DNA of 64,000 nt, taken from NCBI RefSeq assembly GCF_000632225.1, contig NZ_JFYV01000034.1:124001-188000 (forward strand). The letters are read 5' to 3'. The translations under genes and the position numbers were made by a program. The notes beneath the pieces are model-generated. The model searched no databases and had not been told where the DNA came from. It worked only from the letters and a program-made list of their open reading frames with translations. Every line of letters begins with the position of its first letter. The stretch's first letter is position 1. This DNA comes from Sphingomonas sp. RIT328. Its GTDB lineage: Bacteria; Pseudomonadota; Alphaproteobacteria; Sphingomonadales; Sphingomonadaceae. Of this stretch, positions 25,463-34,852 are shown piece after piece.

Positions 25463-28219
25463 ATGCCCCATCTCTATCTCGTCGACGGCTCGGGCTATAT
25501 CTTCCGCGCCTATCATCGCCTGCCGCCGCTCACCAACAAGCATGGCGAACCGGTCGGTGCCGTCTATGGCTATACCGCGATGCTGTGGAAGCTCGCCGAC
25601 GAGCTGCATGCGGCGGAAGGGCCGACGCATATGGCGGTGATCCTCGACAAATCGTCGAAGACCTTCCGCAACGACCTGTACGATCAGTACAAGGCGCACC
25701 GGCCGCCGCCGCCCGAAGATCTCGTGCCGCAATTCCCGATGATCCGCGACGCGACCCGCGCCTTCTCGCTGCCGTGCATCGAGACCGAGGGTCTGGAGGC
25801 GGACGACATCATCGCCTGCTATGCCAAGGCGGCGCTGGCGCAGGGCTGGTCGGTGACCATCGTCAGTTCCGACAAGGACCTGATGCAGCTGATCGAGCCG
25901 GGGCTCGACCTGTACGACACGATGAACAACCGGCGGCTCGGCGCGGAGCATGTCGCCGAGAAGTTCTTCGGCATCGCGCCGACGCAATTGGGCGACGTGC
26001 TCGCGCTGATGGGCGACAGCGTCGACAACGTCCCCGGCGTGCCCGGCGTCGGCCCGAAGACCGCAGCCAAGCTGATCCTCGAACATGGCGATCTCGAATC
26101 CGTCCTCGCCGCCGCGGAGGGGATGAAGAAGGGCAAGCTGCGCGACAATCTGATCGAACATGCCGGCATGGCGCGGCTCAGCCGCGAACTCGTGTCGCTG
26201 CGCTGCGACGTCGCCCTGCCCGAACCGCTCGAGGATCTCGAGCTCAAGGGCATCCCTGACGCGCCGCTGCGCGCCTTCCTGGAACATCACGGCTTCCGCA
26301 CCTTGCTCGCCAAACTGGGCCAGGTCGCCGACGCACCCTTCGCCGCGCCCGTCGCGGTCCCCTATGAGGCCGACCCGCCGTGCGAGCACGACGCCTATGA
26401 GACGGTGGTCGACGTCGAGACGCTCGACCGCTGGATCGCGCAGGCGCAGCATCAGGGCTGGGTGGCGATCGACACCGAGACGACCGGCACCGATGCGACC
26501 CGCGTCGATCTGGTCGGCGTCAGCCTCGCGCTCGGCGCCAACAAGGCCTGCTACATCCCGCTCGGCCATGGCGGCAGCGACCTGTTCGGCGAGACGCCGC
26601 CGCAGATCGATCAGGGCGAGGCGCTCGCCCGGCTCAAGATCCTCTGCGAGGACGCCTCGGTGCTCAAGATCGGGCACAATCTCAAGTTCGACATGATCGT
26701 GCTCGGCCTGCACGGCATCGCCGTCGCGCCGCATGACGATACGATCGTGATGAGCTTCGACCTCGACGCCGGGCTGCACGGCCACGGCATGGACGAACTC
26801 GCCGCAACTCATCTGTCGCACAGCTGCATCGCCTTCAAGGACGTGGTCGGCACCGGCAAGACGCAGCGCGGCTTCCACGAGGTCGATCTCAAGGCCGCCA
26901 CCCGCTACGCCGCCGAGGATGCCGACGTCACCTATCGGCTGTGGAAGCGCTTCAAGGCGCGGCTGCCCGCCGAAGAGGCGACGCGCGTCTATGAGATGGT
27001 CGACCGGCCGCTGGTGCCGGTGGTCGCGCGGATGGAAATGCGCGGGATCAAGGTCGATCGCGAGCGCCTGTCCGCCCTGTCCGCCGGGTTCAGCGAGCAG
27101 ATCGCCGGGCTCGAAACGGTGATCCACGGCCTCGCCGGCGCGCCGTTCACGATCGGCAGCCCCAAGCAATTGGGCGACGTCCTGTTCGAGAAGATGGGCA
27201 TCAAGGGCGGCCGCAAGGGCAAGTCCGGCGTCTATTCGACCGACGTCACCGAACTCGAACGGATCGCCGCCGACAAGGATTCGCCCGGTGCCGAGATTGC
27301 CGCGCGGGTGCTCGACTGGCGACAGCTCACCAAGCTCAAGAACACCTATACCGATGCGTTGCAGGCGCAGATCAATCCGCGCACCGGCCGCGTCCACACC
27401 AGTTACTCGCTGACCGGCGCGCAGACCGGCCGCCTGTCGTCGACCGAGCCCAACCTGCAGAACATCCCGATCCGCACCGAGGTCGGGCGGCAGATCCGCG
27501 ACGCCTTCGTCGCCGAGCCGGGCAACGTCATCCTCGCCGCCGACTATTCGCAGATCGAGCTCCGGCTGGCGGCGCATATGGCCGACGTGCCGGCGCTGCG
27601 CGACGCCTTCGCCAACGGCGACGACATCCACAGCCTGACCGCGATGGAGCTGTTCGGCGAGGTCAACCGCGATACGCGCGGGCGGGCCAAGACGATCAAC
27701 TTCGCGATCCTCTACGGCATCAGCCGCTGGGGCCTCGCCGGGCGGCTCGACGTCTCCGCCGAAGAGGCGCAGGCGATGATCGACCGCTATTTCGAGCGCT
27801 TCCCGGGCATCAACACCTATATCGCCGAGACGACGCAGAGCGTGCGCGAGCGCGGCTTCACCACCACCCTGTTCGGGCGCAAGACGCATTTCCCGCGCAT
27901 CCGCAGCAAGGTGCAGCACGAACGACAGGGCGCCGAGCGCGCGGCGATCAACGCGCCGATCCAGGGGACCAGCGCCGACATCATCAAGCGCGCGATGGTC
28001 CGCATGGAACCCGCGCTGCTCGCCGCGGGGCTGCCCGACGTGCAGATGCTGTTGCAGGTGCACGACGAACTCGTCTTCGAACTGCCCGAGGGCGACGTCG
28101 CGGCGGCGAAGCCGGTGATCGAACGGGTGATGGCGGAAGCCGCCGCACCGGCGGTGACGCTGTCGGTGCCGCTCGGGATCGAGATCGGCACGGGTGCGAG
28201 CTGGGGGGCGGCGCATTGA
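25463..28219 (+). CDS. polA: DNA polymerase I
   Basis: A 918-residue repair and Okazaki-fragment-processing polymerase with all three domains. The 5'-3' exonuclease spans about 1-290 (VDGSGYIFRAYH, SSDKDLMQL, GVPGVGPKTA). The 3'-5' exonuclease follows (AIDTETTGTD near 335, GHNLKFD, YAAEDADVTYRL), with its acidic residues intact, so proofreading is likely active. The polymerase domain (530-918) has TGRLSSTEPNLQNIP, ADYSQIELRLAAH near 694 and VHDELVFE near 866. The gene reads into a repeat-containing gap before the flippase gene. Confidence 0.97.
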   Translation: MPHLYLVDGSGYIFRAYHRLPPLTNKHGEPVGAVYGYTAMLWKLADELHAAEGPTHMAVILDKSSKTFRNDLYDQYKAHRPPPPEDLVPQFPMIRDATRAFSLPCIETEGLEADDIIACYAKAALAQGWSVTIVSSDKDLMQLIEPGLDLYDTMNNRRLGAEHVAEKFFGIAPTQLGDVLALMGDSVDNVPGVPGVGPKTAAKLILEHGDLESVLAAAEGMKKGKLRDNLIEHAGMARLSRELVSLRCDVALPEPLEDLELKGIPDAPLRAFLEHHGFRTLLAKLGQVADAPFAAPVAVPYEADPPCEHDAYETVVDVETLDRWIAQAQHQGWVAIDTETTGTDATRVDLVGVSLALGANKACYIPLGHGGSDLFGETPPQIDQGEALARLKILCEDASVLKIGHNLKFDMIVLGLHGIAVAPHDDTIVMSFDLDAGLHGHGMDELAATHLSHSCIAFKDVVGTGKTQRGFHEVDLKAATRYAAEDADVTYRLWKRFKARLPAEEATRVYEMVDRPLVPVVARMEMRGIKVDRERLSALSAGFSEQIAGLETVIHGLAGAPFTIGSPKQLGDVLFEKMGIKGGRKGKSGVYSTDVTELERIAADKDSPGAEIAARVLDWRQLTKLKNTYTDALQAQINPRTGRVHTSYSLTGAQTGRLSSTEPNLQNIPIRTEVGRQIRDAFVAEPGNVILAADYSQIELRLAAHMADVPALRDAFANGDDIHSLTAMELFGEVNRDTRGRAKTINFAILYGISRWGLAGRLDVSAEEAQAMIDRYFERFPGINTYIAETTQSVRERGFTTTLFGRKTHFPRIRSKVQHERQGAERAAINAPIQGTSADIIKRAMVRMEPALLAAGLPDVQMLLQVHDELVFELPEGDVAAAKPVIERVMAEAAAPAVTLSVPLGIEIGTGASWGAAH

Positions 28220-28234
28220 TCGCCGGCGTTTCCC

Positions 28235-28325
28235 TCCTGCCCTCCCCCTTCCGGCGCTGTGCGCCTCCGTCCCTGTCCCGATGCGAGCGGGAGACGACAC
28301 CGCAGGCGGCGCAGGGTGAGGGTGG
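28235..28325. repeat. Palindromic repeat between polA and the flippase gene
   Basis: CTGCCCTCCCCCTTCCGGCG opens the stretch, and CGGCGCAGGGTGAGGGTGG closes it; inside are TGTCCCGATGCGAGCGGGA and other complementary runs, giving a long imperfect hairpin. Its opening matches the insert within ribD at 12060. The flippase ATG directly follows the element. Confidence 0.55.
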
Positions 28326-29867
28326 ATGCGGCGCGCCCGTGATCGCCCGCCCGTGACGCAATCCAAGGACATCGACGCCCTCGCCAAGGGGGGGCGCACC
28401 AATATCGCCGGCTTCGTGCTGCGGCTGGCCGCGCGCATCCCGTTCCTGTTCATCGCCGGGCGACTGTACGGGCCGGACCTCGTCGGCCGCTTCGCGCTCG
28501 CCGTGGTGGTGGTCGAGCTCGCCGCGCTGGTTGCGACGCTCGGGCTCAAGCGCGGGCTGGCGCAGGCGCTGTCCTCTTCGGATCAGCCGCACGTCTGCGT
28601 CGTCTGGGATGCGCTGGCGCTCGCCTTCATCCTGTCGATCGCGGCGAGCGCGGTGCTGATCGCCTTTCCGGAGGTGATGTACGCCAATACGCAGGTGACC
28701 GGGCTCGACCGGTTCCTGCCGTGCATCATCGTCGCGGTGGCCTGGTCCGACGTCAGTTTGTCGGCGCTCGCCTATCGCCATGACGTCAAGGCGGCGGTGA
28801 CCGCGCGCGCGGTGGTCGAGCCGTGGACGATCTCGATCGCCGCCTGGGTCTTCTCCTTCTTCACGATCAAGGACGGGCTGGTGCTCTCCTATGTCGCGTC
28901 GATGACCGCGGCGCTGATCGCCAGCTTCGTGCCCTTCCTGCGCAGCTACGGCCTGCCGCGCGGCTGGTCGCCGCATCCGGGGCAATTGTTCGCGCTCGCC
29001 CGCGCCAATGCGCCGCTCGCCGGCGCCGATGCGCTCGAATGGGGCAGCCGCAACGTCGATCGCTTCATCCTCGGCGTGATGTTCGAACCGAAGATCGTCG
29101 GCATCTATTACATGGCGCAGCAGGTCGCGAGCCTGCCGCAGAAGCTCAAGACCAGCTTCGACCCGATCCTCGGCCCGGTCATCACGCGCAGCCTCGCGAT
29201 CGACGACCGCGCCGCAATCGCGCAGCAGGTGCGGCAGGTGGCGTTCTGGATCATGGCGGCGCAGGCGGGCCTCGCGCTGATGGGTTCGATCCCGGCGGGC
29301 GCGGTGATGGGCGTGGTCGGGCCGCAGTTCGTCGCGGGCAGTGCGGCGCTCGGCTTCCTGCTCGCCGCCGAGGTGCTCGCCTCGACCGGGGCGGTGTGCG
29401 AATCGGCGCTGGTCTACACGGCGCGGCACCGCAACCTGATGATCTCGATCGTCATGCTCGCGGTGCAGATCACGCTCAGCTTCGCGCTGATCGTCGGCAT
29501 GCGACGGCTCGGCTGGCCGACGATGTGGCAGGCGGCGGGGCCGGCGGTGGCGCTGATGATCAGCGTCGCGCTGACTTCGGTGGTCAAGGCGGGGCTGCTC
29601 GGACGGATCCTCGCCGCACCGGTCTCGCCGTGGCGCTGGCCGCTGCTCGCCGCGATCCTCGCCGCCGCGGCGGTCGGCGGCCTGTTCACCGCGCTGCCGC
29701 CGCGCTTCGAATGGCTCGAACTGATTGGCGGCGAGCCGGCGATCGCGGCGACCTATCTGTTCGTGCTGTGGCGCTGGGCGTTCGGCCCCGCCGACCGCGC
29801 GCTGTTCGGCAAGATGCCGAAAGCGGAGGAGGCCACGCTGCCCAATGTCGGATCGCCGGTCCGCTGA
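28326..29867 (+). CDS. Polysaccharide flippase (Wzx-like, MATE/MVF superfamily)
   Basis: A 513-residue membrane protein with about twelve to fourteen helices and the oligosaccharide-flippase pattern: GGRTNIAGFVLRLAARIPFL at the start, YGPDLVGRFALA, and WGSRNVDRFILGVMFEPKIV mid-protein. Such proteins move lipid-linked glycan units across the inner membrane. No glycosyltransferase or polymerase gene is directly adjacent, so the polysaccharide is unknown. The ATG at 28326 has GAGGG nearby; a GTG at 28353, nine codons later, is an equally good start. Confidence 0.82.
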   Translation: MRRARDRPPVTQSKDIDALAKGGRTNIAGFVLRLAARIPFLFIAGRLYGPDLVGRFALAVVVVELAALVATLGLKRGLAQALSSSDQPHVCVVWDALALAFILSIAASAVLIAFPEVMYANTQVTGLDRFLPCIIVAVAWSDVSLSALAYRHDVKAAVTARAVVEPWTISIAAWVFSFFTIKDGLVLSYVASMTAALIASFVPFLRSYGLPRGWSPHPGQLFALARANAPLAGADALEWGSRNVDRFILGVMFEPKIVGIYYMAQQVASLPQKLKTSFDPILGPVITRSLAIDDRAAIAQQVRQVAFWIMAAQAGLALMGSIPAGAVMGVVGPQFVAGSAALGFLLAAEVLASTGAVCESALVYTARHRNLMISIVMLAVQITLSFALIVGMRRLGWPTMWQAAGPAVALMISVALTSVVKAGLLGRILAAPVSPWRWPLLAAILAAAAVGGLFTALPPRFEWLELIGGEPAIAATYLFVLWRWAFGPADRALFGKMPKAEEATLPNVGSPVR

Positions 29868-30328
29868 GCGGCTGCCGGGCGTTTCCCGCGAAGCGGCGAA
29901 GCCGCAAAGCCGCGAAGAGGGCGTGGATGCGGGGCCCTGCTCTCTCTGAATTTGAGGGTAGAGACGGCATCCCCCGAACACCTTCTCCGCGCCTCCGCGC
30001 CTCCGCGTGAACTCTGGTCTTCGCGCCTTCGCGTCTTCGCGTGACCCTTCGTCCTTCTGCGAATGAAGCCGACGACGTTGGTTCACGCGGAGGCGCGGAG
30101 GCGCGGAGAGTTGCTTGCGGAAGCGGCGTGGCTCATGCGGGCGCACGGCCAAGACCAGTCCTCGGCCGGTAAGATGTCTGCAGAGCCATATTCGTGCTCC
30201 CGCACAGGCGGGAGCCCAGTGTTCTTCGTGCCGCAGACCGTCGCCCTGCTTGGCCACTGGATCCCCGCCTGCGCGGGGATATGGCTTTGGCTTGGACTAT
30301 CGCGCCACCGCCGGCGGCGCGCCCGCGA
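29868..30328. repeat. Long gap filled with repeat families A and C
   Basis: No gene is visible. CGAAGCGGCGAAGCCGC-type tracts (29886-29915) and CCTCCGCGCCTCCGCGTGAA (about 29992-30011) face GTTCACGCGGAGGCGCGGAG (about 30082-30101), so family C forms a large inverted pair with 70 bases between. A family A element follows at 30194-30294. The gap lies between the convergent flippase and purH genes. Confidence 0.7.
30194..30294. repeat. Palindromic intergenic repeat, family A (copy 2, inverted)
   Basis: Reading in the opposite sense to copy 1: GTGCTCCCGCACAGGCGGGA, then CCAGTGTTC, a variable spacer, CTGCTTGGCCACTGG (reverse complement of the core) and ATCCCCGCCTGCGCGGGGAT. Both terminal hairpins and the inverted CCAGTG/CACTGG pair are preserved. 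Confidence 0.8.
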
Positions 30329-31891
30329 TCAGTGGCGGAAGTGGCGCATGCCGGTGAAGACCATCGCCAGCCCCGCGGCGTCGGCGGCGGCGATCACCTC
30401 CTCGTCGCGGATCGAGCCGCCCGGCTGGATCACCGCCGTCGCCCCCGCCTCGACCGCGGCGAGCAGACCGTCCGCGAAGGGGAAAAAGGCATCCGACGCC
30501 ACCGCCGAACCGATCGTGCGCGGGCTCGCCCAGCCGGCCTTGTCGGCGGCGTCCTTCGCCTTCCACGCGGCGATGCGCGCCGATTCGAGTCGGTTCATCT
30601 GGCCCGCGCCGACGCCGGCGGTCGCGCCATCCTTCGCATAGACGATCGCGTTCGACTTGACGTGCTTGGCCACCGTCCAGGCGAAGCGGCAGTCGGCGAG
30701 CTCCTGCGCGCTCGGCTGGCGCTTGGTCACGACCTGGAGATCGCCCGGCACGCCCGCGTCGCGATCCTGCACAAGCCATCCGCCGGCGATCGCCTTGGCG
30801 AATAGGCCGGCGCGGTGGGGATCGGGCAGCTCGCCGGTGAGCAGCAGGCGCAGGTTCTTCTTGGCGGCGAAGGCGGCGAGCGCCTCCTCGTCGGCATCGG
30901 GCGCGACCACCACTTCGGTGAAGATGCCGGCGATCGCCCGCGCGGTCGCGCCGTCGAGCGGGCGGTTGACCGCGATGATGCCGCCGAATGCCGACACCGT
31001 GTCGCAGGCGAAGGCCTCGGCATAGGCCTGTTCGAGGCTGTCGGCGGTGGCGACGCCGCAGGGATTGGCATGTTTGACGATGACGCAGGTCGGCGCGGCG
31101 TCGCGGAATTCGGCGACCAGCTCGAGCGCGGCGTCGGCGTCGTTGAGGTTGTTGTAGCTCAGCTCCTTACCCTGCACCTGCCGCGCCTGGCCGATGCCGC
31201 GCACGCCGTCACTGGCGGTATAGAAGGCGGCGGACTGATGCGGATTCTCGCCATAGCGGAGGGACGCGGCGCGCTTCAGCGTCAGCGGCAATACCGGCGG
31301 GAAGGTCTCGCCCTGATCAACCGTGCCGAACCAGCGCGCGATCGCGCCGTCATAGGCGGCGGTGGCGGCGAACGCCTTGGCGGCGAATCCACGACGCTGG
31401 TCGAGCGTCGTCTCGCCGCTGGCGAGGCTCGCATAATCGGCGGGATCGGTGACGATCGCGACATAGGCGTGGTTCTTGGCGGCGGAGCGGACCATCGACG
31501 GGCCGCCGATGTCGATATTCTCGATCACCGTGTCGCGATCGGCACCGCGCGCGACGGTCGCCTCGAACGGGTAGAGATTGCCGACGACGAGGTCGATCGC
31601 GCCGATGCCGTGTTCCTGCATCGCCTTGGCATGGTCGGCATCGTCGCGCACCGCGAGCAGGCCGCCGTGCACCATCGGGTGGAGCGTCTTGACGCGGCCG
31701 TCCATCATCTCGGGGAAGCCGGTGAGGTCCGACACGTCGCGCACCGTCAGCCCGGCATCGCGCAGCGCCTTGGCGGTGCCACCGGTCGACACCAGCTCGA
31801 CGCCCTTGTCCGCGAGCGTGCGCGCGAGATCGACGATGCCGGTCTTGTCGGAGACGGAGAGCAGGGCGCGGCGGATGGCGATCGTCGACAT
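30329..31891 (-). CDS. purH: Bifunctional AICAR formyltransferase / IMP cyclohydrolase
   Basis: Performs the last two steps of IMP synthesis. The 520-residue protein begins with the MGS-like cyclohydrolase domain ([51 protein letters not shown]) and continues with the formyltransferase domain ([60 protein letters not shown]). ATG 31891. It stands alone, with repeats on both sides. The C-terminal end is complete (FTGMRHFRH). Confidence 0.97.
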   Translation of the reverse strand: MSTIAIRRALLSVSDKTGIVDLARTLADKGVELVSTGGTAKALRDAGLTVRDVSDLTGFPEMMDGRVKTLHPMVHGGLLAVRDDADHAKAMQEHGIGAIDLVVGNLYPFEATVARGADRDTVIENIDIGGPSMVRSAAKNHAYVAIVTDPADYASLASGETTLDQRRGFAAKAFAATAAYDGAIARWFGTVDQGETFPPVLPLTLKRAASLRYGENPHQSAAFYTASDGVRGIGQARQVQGKELSYNNLNDADAALELVAEFRDAAPTCVIVKHANPCGVATADSLEQAYAEAFACDTVSAFGGIIAVNRPLDGATARAIAGIFTEVVVAPDADEEALAAFAAKKNLRLLLTGELPDPHRAGLFAKAIAGGWLVQDRDAGVPGDLQVVTKRQPSAQELADCRFAWTVAKHVKSNAIVYAKDGATAGVGAGQMNRLESARIAAWKAKDAADKAGWASPRTIGSAVASDAFFPFADGLLAAVEAGATAVIQPGGSIRDEEVIAAADAAGLAMVFTGMRHFRH

Positions 31892-32373
31892 GGGGACTCC
31901 TTGGCTGTCGCGCGTCCCCCTAGCCGGGGATGCCGGCCGGGAACAGGGCGATCAGACACTTGGCGACGCGGATCGGCGTCCCGGTGCGAGGCAGGCGGTG
32001 ACGCAAGGCACGCCGGTGCCGGTGGGGAGGGAGCGCGTCTGCGCCGCGCCGCGGGTTCGCTTGAAGCCTGACCCTCAAACCCGCCCGGAAGCCCTGACCG
32101 GCCCGCACGGTTTCCAACAGCACCGGTATGCCCGCGCGGGTGGGAATCCAGTGGCCAAGCAGGGCACCGGCTTGCGAGAAAAAGCACTCCCCGCTCTCGG
32201 AAGACCTTTGCAACCGTTCCGGCCTCTCCCCGAAACGAGCCGTCACCCCGGACGTGATCCGGGGTCCACAATACCGCTAGATCAACGACTTACACCGCTG
32301 CGGAACGGTGGATGCCGGATCAAGTCCGGCATGACGAAGGAGACTTTACTGGGGTCCCACGCAGCGCCCCCCC
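31892..32373. repeat. Gap upstream of purH with families A and D
   Basis: No gene is visible. A shortened family A element at 32121-32200 keeps the left hairpin and the core CCAGTGGCCAAGCAG, then ends in GCACTCCCCGCTCTCGG. Family D follows: CCCCGGACGTGATCCGGGG (about 32247-32265) and GCCGGATCAAGTCCGGC (about 32311-32327), two self-complementary blocks near the end of the heparinase-like gene. The purH promoter should lie near 31892-31960. Confidence 0.65.
32121..32200. repeat. Palindromic intergenic repeat, family A (copy 3, right hairpin lost)
   Basis: CACCGGTATGCCCGCGCGGG, then TGGGAATCCAGTGGCCAAGC and a spacer, ending in AAGCACTCCCCGCTC. The right-hand hairpin is only half present, consistent with decay or truncation. 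Confidence 0.65.
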
Positions 32374-34110
32374 TCAAATCGCCCGCTTCAGCGCCCAGCT
32401 CACATTGGCGCCGCCCGCCGGCGCCTCGCCGCTCACCACCAGCTGTTGGGTGGCGATCGGCCGGCCCTCGCCGTCGATCCACAGCGAATCCTCGATGGTC
32501 AGCGAGCCGCCGCGGCAGCGGAACTGCCACAGGGCGCCGCCGGGCAGGCGCAGCAGGGCGGCGAGCCCGTCGGCGGTGGGCGAGGCCTCGACCTCCGCGC
32601 CGAGGTGGAAGCGCACCGCGAAGGGGACCACGCCGAGCTTGCGGCGGCGCCCCTGCGGCAGCAGCGCATCCTCGCCGCGCAGCTCCTTGCCGTCGCCGGT
32701 CAGCATCAGCTGGCGGCGGTGGATGAAGCCCCAGCGGCGGACATAGCCGTCGTGGCTCGCCTCGATCCGGCTGGCGACATCCGATTCCTGGCGCGACAGC
32801 TCGACCTCGGCGACGCCGCGGCCGAGCGTGCCGTCGGCGAGGATCGCGGTCGAATTCGAATCGCCGACGGTCAGCGTCGAATGCGCCGCGGTGGTGCGCA
32901 GCGCCTCGGCATAAGCGGCGGGCAGCTGCGGCACCGCGGCGCGCGCGCCGCCGCAATTGACGATCAGCCGCGTCGCGCCGTCGGAGAATTCGAACGCCAG
33001 CGTCGAGGCGCAGCCGCCCTCGACCAGCCGTGCGACCGGCGGCGGCGCGGCGTCGACGATCAGCACCGCGCCACCGGCGGCGAGCCGCTGATAGCCCCAG
33101 TCGCGCGCCTGGCGCAGCGGCCGTGTCCGCACGCCGCTCGCGGCGATCACCGCGGCGAGCGCATCGGGGGTCGCCGGGCCACCGCCCTGCCAGCTCGCCA
33201 CCATGCCGTCGCCATGCATCACGCCGAGCAGCGCCGGCACCGCGCGGGTCAGCGCCGCGGTGACGCCCGCCGGCATCTCCTCGCGCCGCGCCGCATAGGT
33301 TTCGCGCAGCATCGCCAGCAGCATGATCGTGTCGAGCAGCATCGCCGGGCTGCGCGACACCGACCCGCCATCCTCGCTGAGGCCGCTCGCCAGCGCGCGC
33401 GCCAGCCCCGCCTCGCCGAAGCTGCGGCGCGGATCGCCGCCGGGAATGAGCAGCCCCGCCGCGACGACGCCGCACCAGGCGGCGATGCGCGGCGCGCCGG
33501 CGGGCGCCTTGTCGGCACCGCGGTCGAGATGCCGCGCGCCGCGCGCCAGCGTGTTGAGCACGCTCGACCGGTAGACGAGATCGGTCGACGACAGGATCAG
33601 CGGCGCATGCGCGGTCCAGAACAGCATGCGCCGGCCCCACAGGTCGGGCCGCCACGCCAGCGCATCGACGCGCTCGGCATAATCGCCCAGCCAGCGCGCC
33701 ATCAGCGCCTCGGCGATCGGCGCACCCTGCGCCCGCGTCGCGACCGTCGACAGGTCGCGCAGCCAGGCGAAGCTGTGGACGTAATCGGCGAACGGCCGGC
33801 CCCATTCGCCGCGCTTGAAGGCGAGCGTGTCGATCGGATGCGTCTCGCCGCGGAAGCTCAGCTCGCCGCCGAGCAGCGCGCGGCCGCGGCCGACGTCACC
33901 GATCACCGGATCGTCGGGCACCGCGATCAGCTTGAGCGGATAGCGGCCCTTCAGCCGCATGCCGTGGATCGGCGTGCGCCAGGTCAGCCGGTGCAGCCGT
34001 TCGGCGAGGCGCTCGGCGAGGCTGAGCCCGCGGTCGCCGCCGACGCGCATCAGCCGCTTGCCCTCCTCCACCCCGTCCTGGGGCGGTTCGATCGGCGCGA
34101 TCTCGTTCAT
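32374..34110 (-). CDS. Heparinase II/III-like protein
   Basis: A 578-residue protein with an all-alpha N-terminal half ([40 protein letters not shown]) and a beta-sandwich C-terminal half ([36 protein letters not shown]), the arrangement of heparinase II/III-family lyases. No signal peptide is evident. Such genes occur next to rpe and rsmB in alphaproteobacteria, but the substrate is unknown. The ATG overlaps the rpe stop (ATGA), indicating coupling to rpe. I would not assume that it degrades heparin. Confidence 0.75.
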   Translation of the reverse strand: MNEIAPIEPPQDGVEEGKRLMRVGGDRGLSLAERLAERLHRLTWRTPIHGMRLKGRYPLKLIAVPDDPVIGDVGRGRALLGGELSFRGETHPIDTLAFKRGEWGRPFADYVHSFAWLRDLSTVATRAQGAPIAEALMARWLGDYAERVDALAWRPDLWGRRMLFWTAHAPLILSSTDLVYRSSVLNTLARGARHLDRGADKAPAGAPRIAAWCGVVAAGLLIPGGDPRRSFGEAGLARALASGLSEDGGSVSRSPAMLLDTIMLLAMLRETYAARREEMPAGVTAALTRAVPALLGVMHGDGMVASWQGGGPATPDALAAVIAASGVRTRPLRQARDWGYQRLAAGGAVLIVDAAPPPVARLVEGGCASTLAFEFSDGATRLIVNCGGARAAVPQLPAAYAEALRTTAAHSTLTVGDSNSTAILADGTLGRGVAEVELSRQESDVASRIEASHDGYVRRWGFIHRRQLMLTGDGKELRGEDALLPQGRRRKLGVVPFAVRFHLGAEVEASPTADGLAALLRLPGGALWQFRCRGGSLTIEDSLWIDGEGRPIATQQLVVSGEAPAGGANVSWALKRAI

Positions 34111-34778
34111 CCCGCCGCCGGCACGCCGCGCAGCGCGGCGATATTGGCGGCATAATGGTCCGGCCCGCCGCGGAAGACGGCGGTGCCGGCGACGAGCGCG
34201 TCGGCGCCCGCGGCGATGCAGCGCGCGGCGTGCGCGGGATCGACGCCGCCGTCGACCTCCAGGTCGATCGCACGGCCGGTCTGGTCGATCATCTTGCGGA
34301 TCGCGGCGATCTTCTTGAGCTGGCTATCGATGAACGTCTGCCCGCCGAAGCCCGGATTGACGCTCATCACCAGCACCAGATCAACCATGTCGATGAGATA
34401 GTCGAGCATCTTGGCCGGCGTGCCGGGATTGAGCACGACCCCGGCGCGCTTGCCCAGCCCCTTGATATGCTGGATCGTGCGGTGGATGTGCGGCCCCGCC
34501 TCGGGATGGACGGTCATCCCGTCCGCCCCCGCCTCGGCGAAGGCGTCGAGATAGGCGTCGACCGGCGAGATCATCAGATGGACGTCGAACGGCTTGGTGG
34601 TGTGCGGGCGCAGCGCCTTCACCACCGCCGGGCCGATCGTGATATTGGGGACGAAATGGCCGTCCATCACGTCGATGTGGATCCAGTCCGCGCCCGCCGC
34701 GTCGATCGCCCGCACCTCCTCGCCCAGTCTGGCGAAGTCGGCGGAAAGGATCGAGGGGGCGATGCGGACCGGTTGCAT
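34107..34778 (-). CDS. rpe: Ribulose-phosphate 3-epimerase
   Basis: Interconverts ribulose 5-phosphate and xylulose 5-phosphate in the pentose phosphate pathway. The 223-residue TIM barrel opens [20 protein letters not shown], then [19 protein letters not shown] (metal-binding His and Asp), [25 protein letters not shown] and [11 protein letters not shown]. All catalytic residues appear intact. It lies between rsmB (upstream) and the heparinase-like gene (overlapping), on the minus strand. Confidence 0.96.
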   Translation of the reverse strand: MQPVRIAPSILSADFARLGEEVRAIDAAGADWIHIDVMDGHFVPNITIGPAVVKALRPHTTKPFDVHLMISPVDAYLDAFAEAGADGMTVHPEAGPHIHRTIQHIKGLGKRAGVVLNPGTPAKMLDYLIDMVDLVLVMSVNPGFGGQTFIDSQLKKIAAIRKMIDQTGRAIDLEVDGGVDPAHAARCIAAGADALVAGTAVFRGGPDHYAANIAALRGVPAAG

Positions 34779-34852
34779 GGCCTTTCTCTCTAACCGCCTG
34801 CCACTCTATTACAATGCGCTTAAGGATTGACGCCGGAGCGCAATTTCCCGCC

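Noticed and set aside
25448-28549. A 1033-codon open frame on the minus strand, opposite polA
   Set aside because: It has the Arg-, Ala- and Asp-rich composition of a mirrored GC-rich gene, no recognisable motif, and polA on the other strand is unmistakable.
29868-30328. CRISPR-like array suggested by repeated GGAGGCGCGGAGGCG blocks
   Set aside because: Units are not of constant length, there are no regular unique spacers, and no cas gene is nearby.
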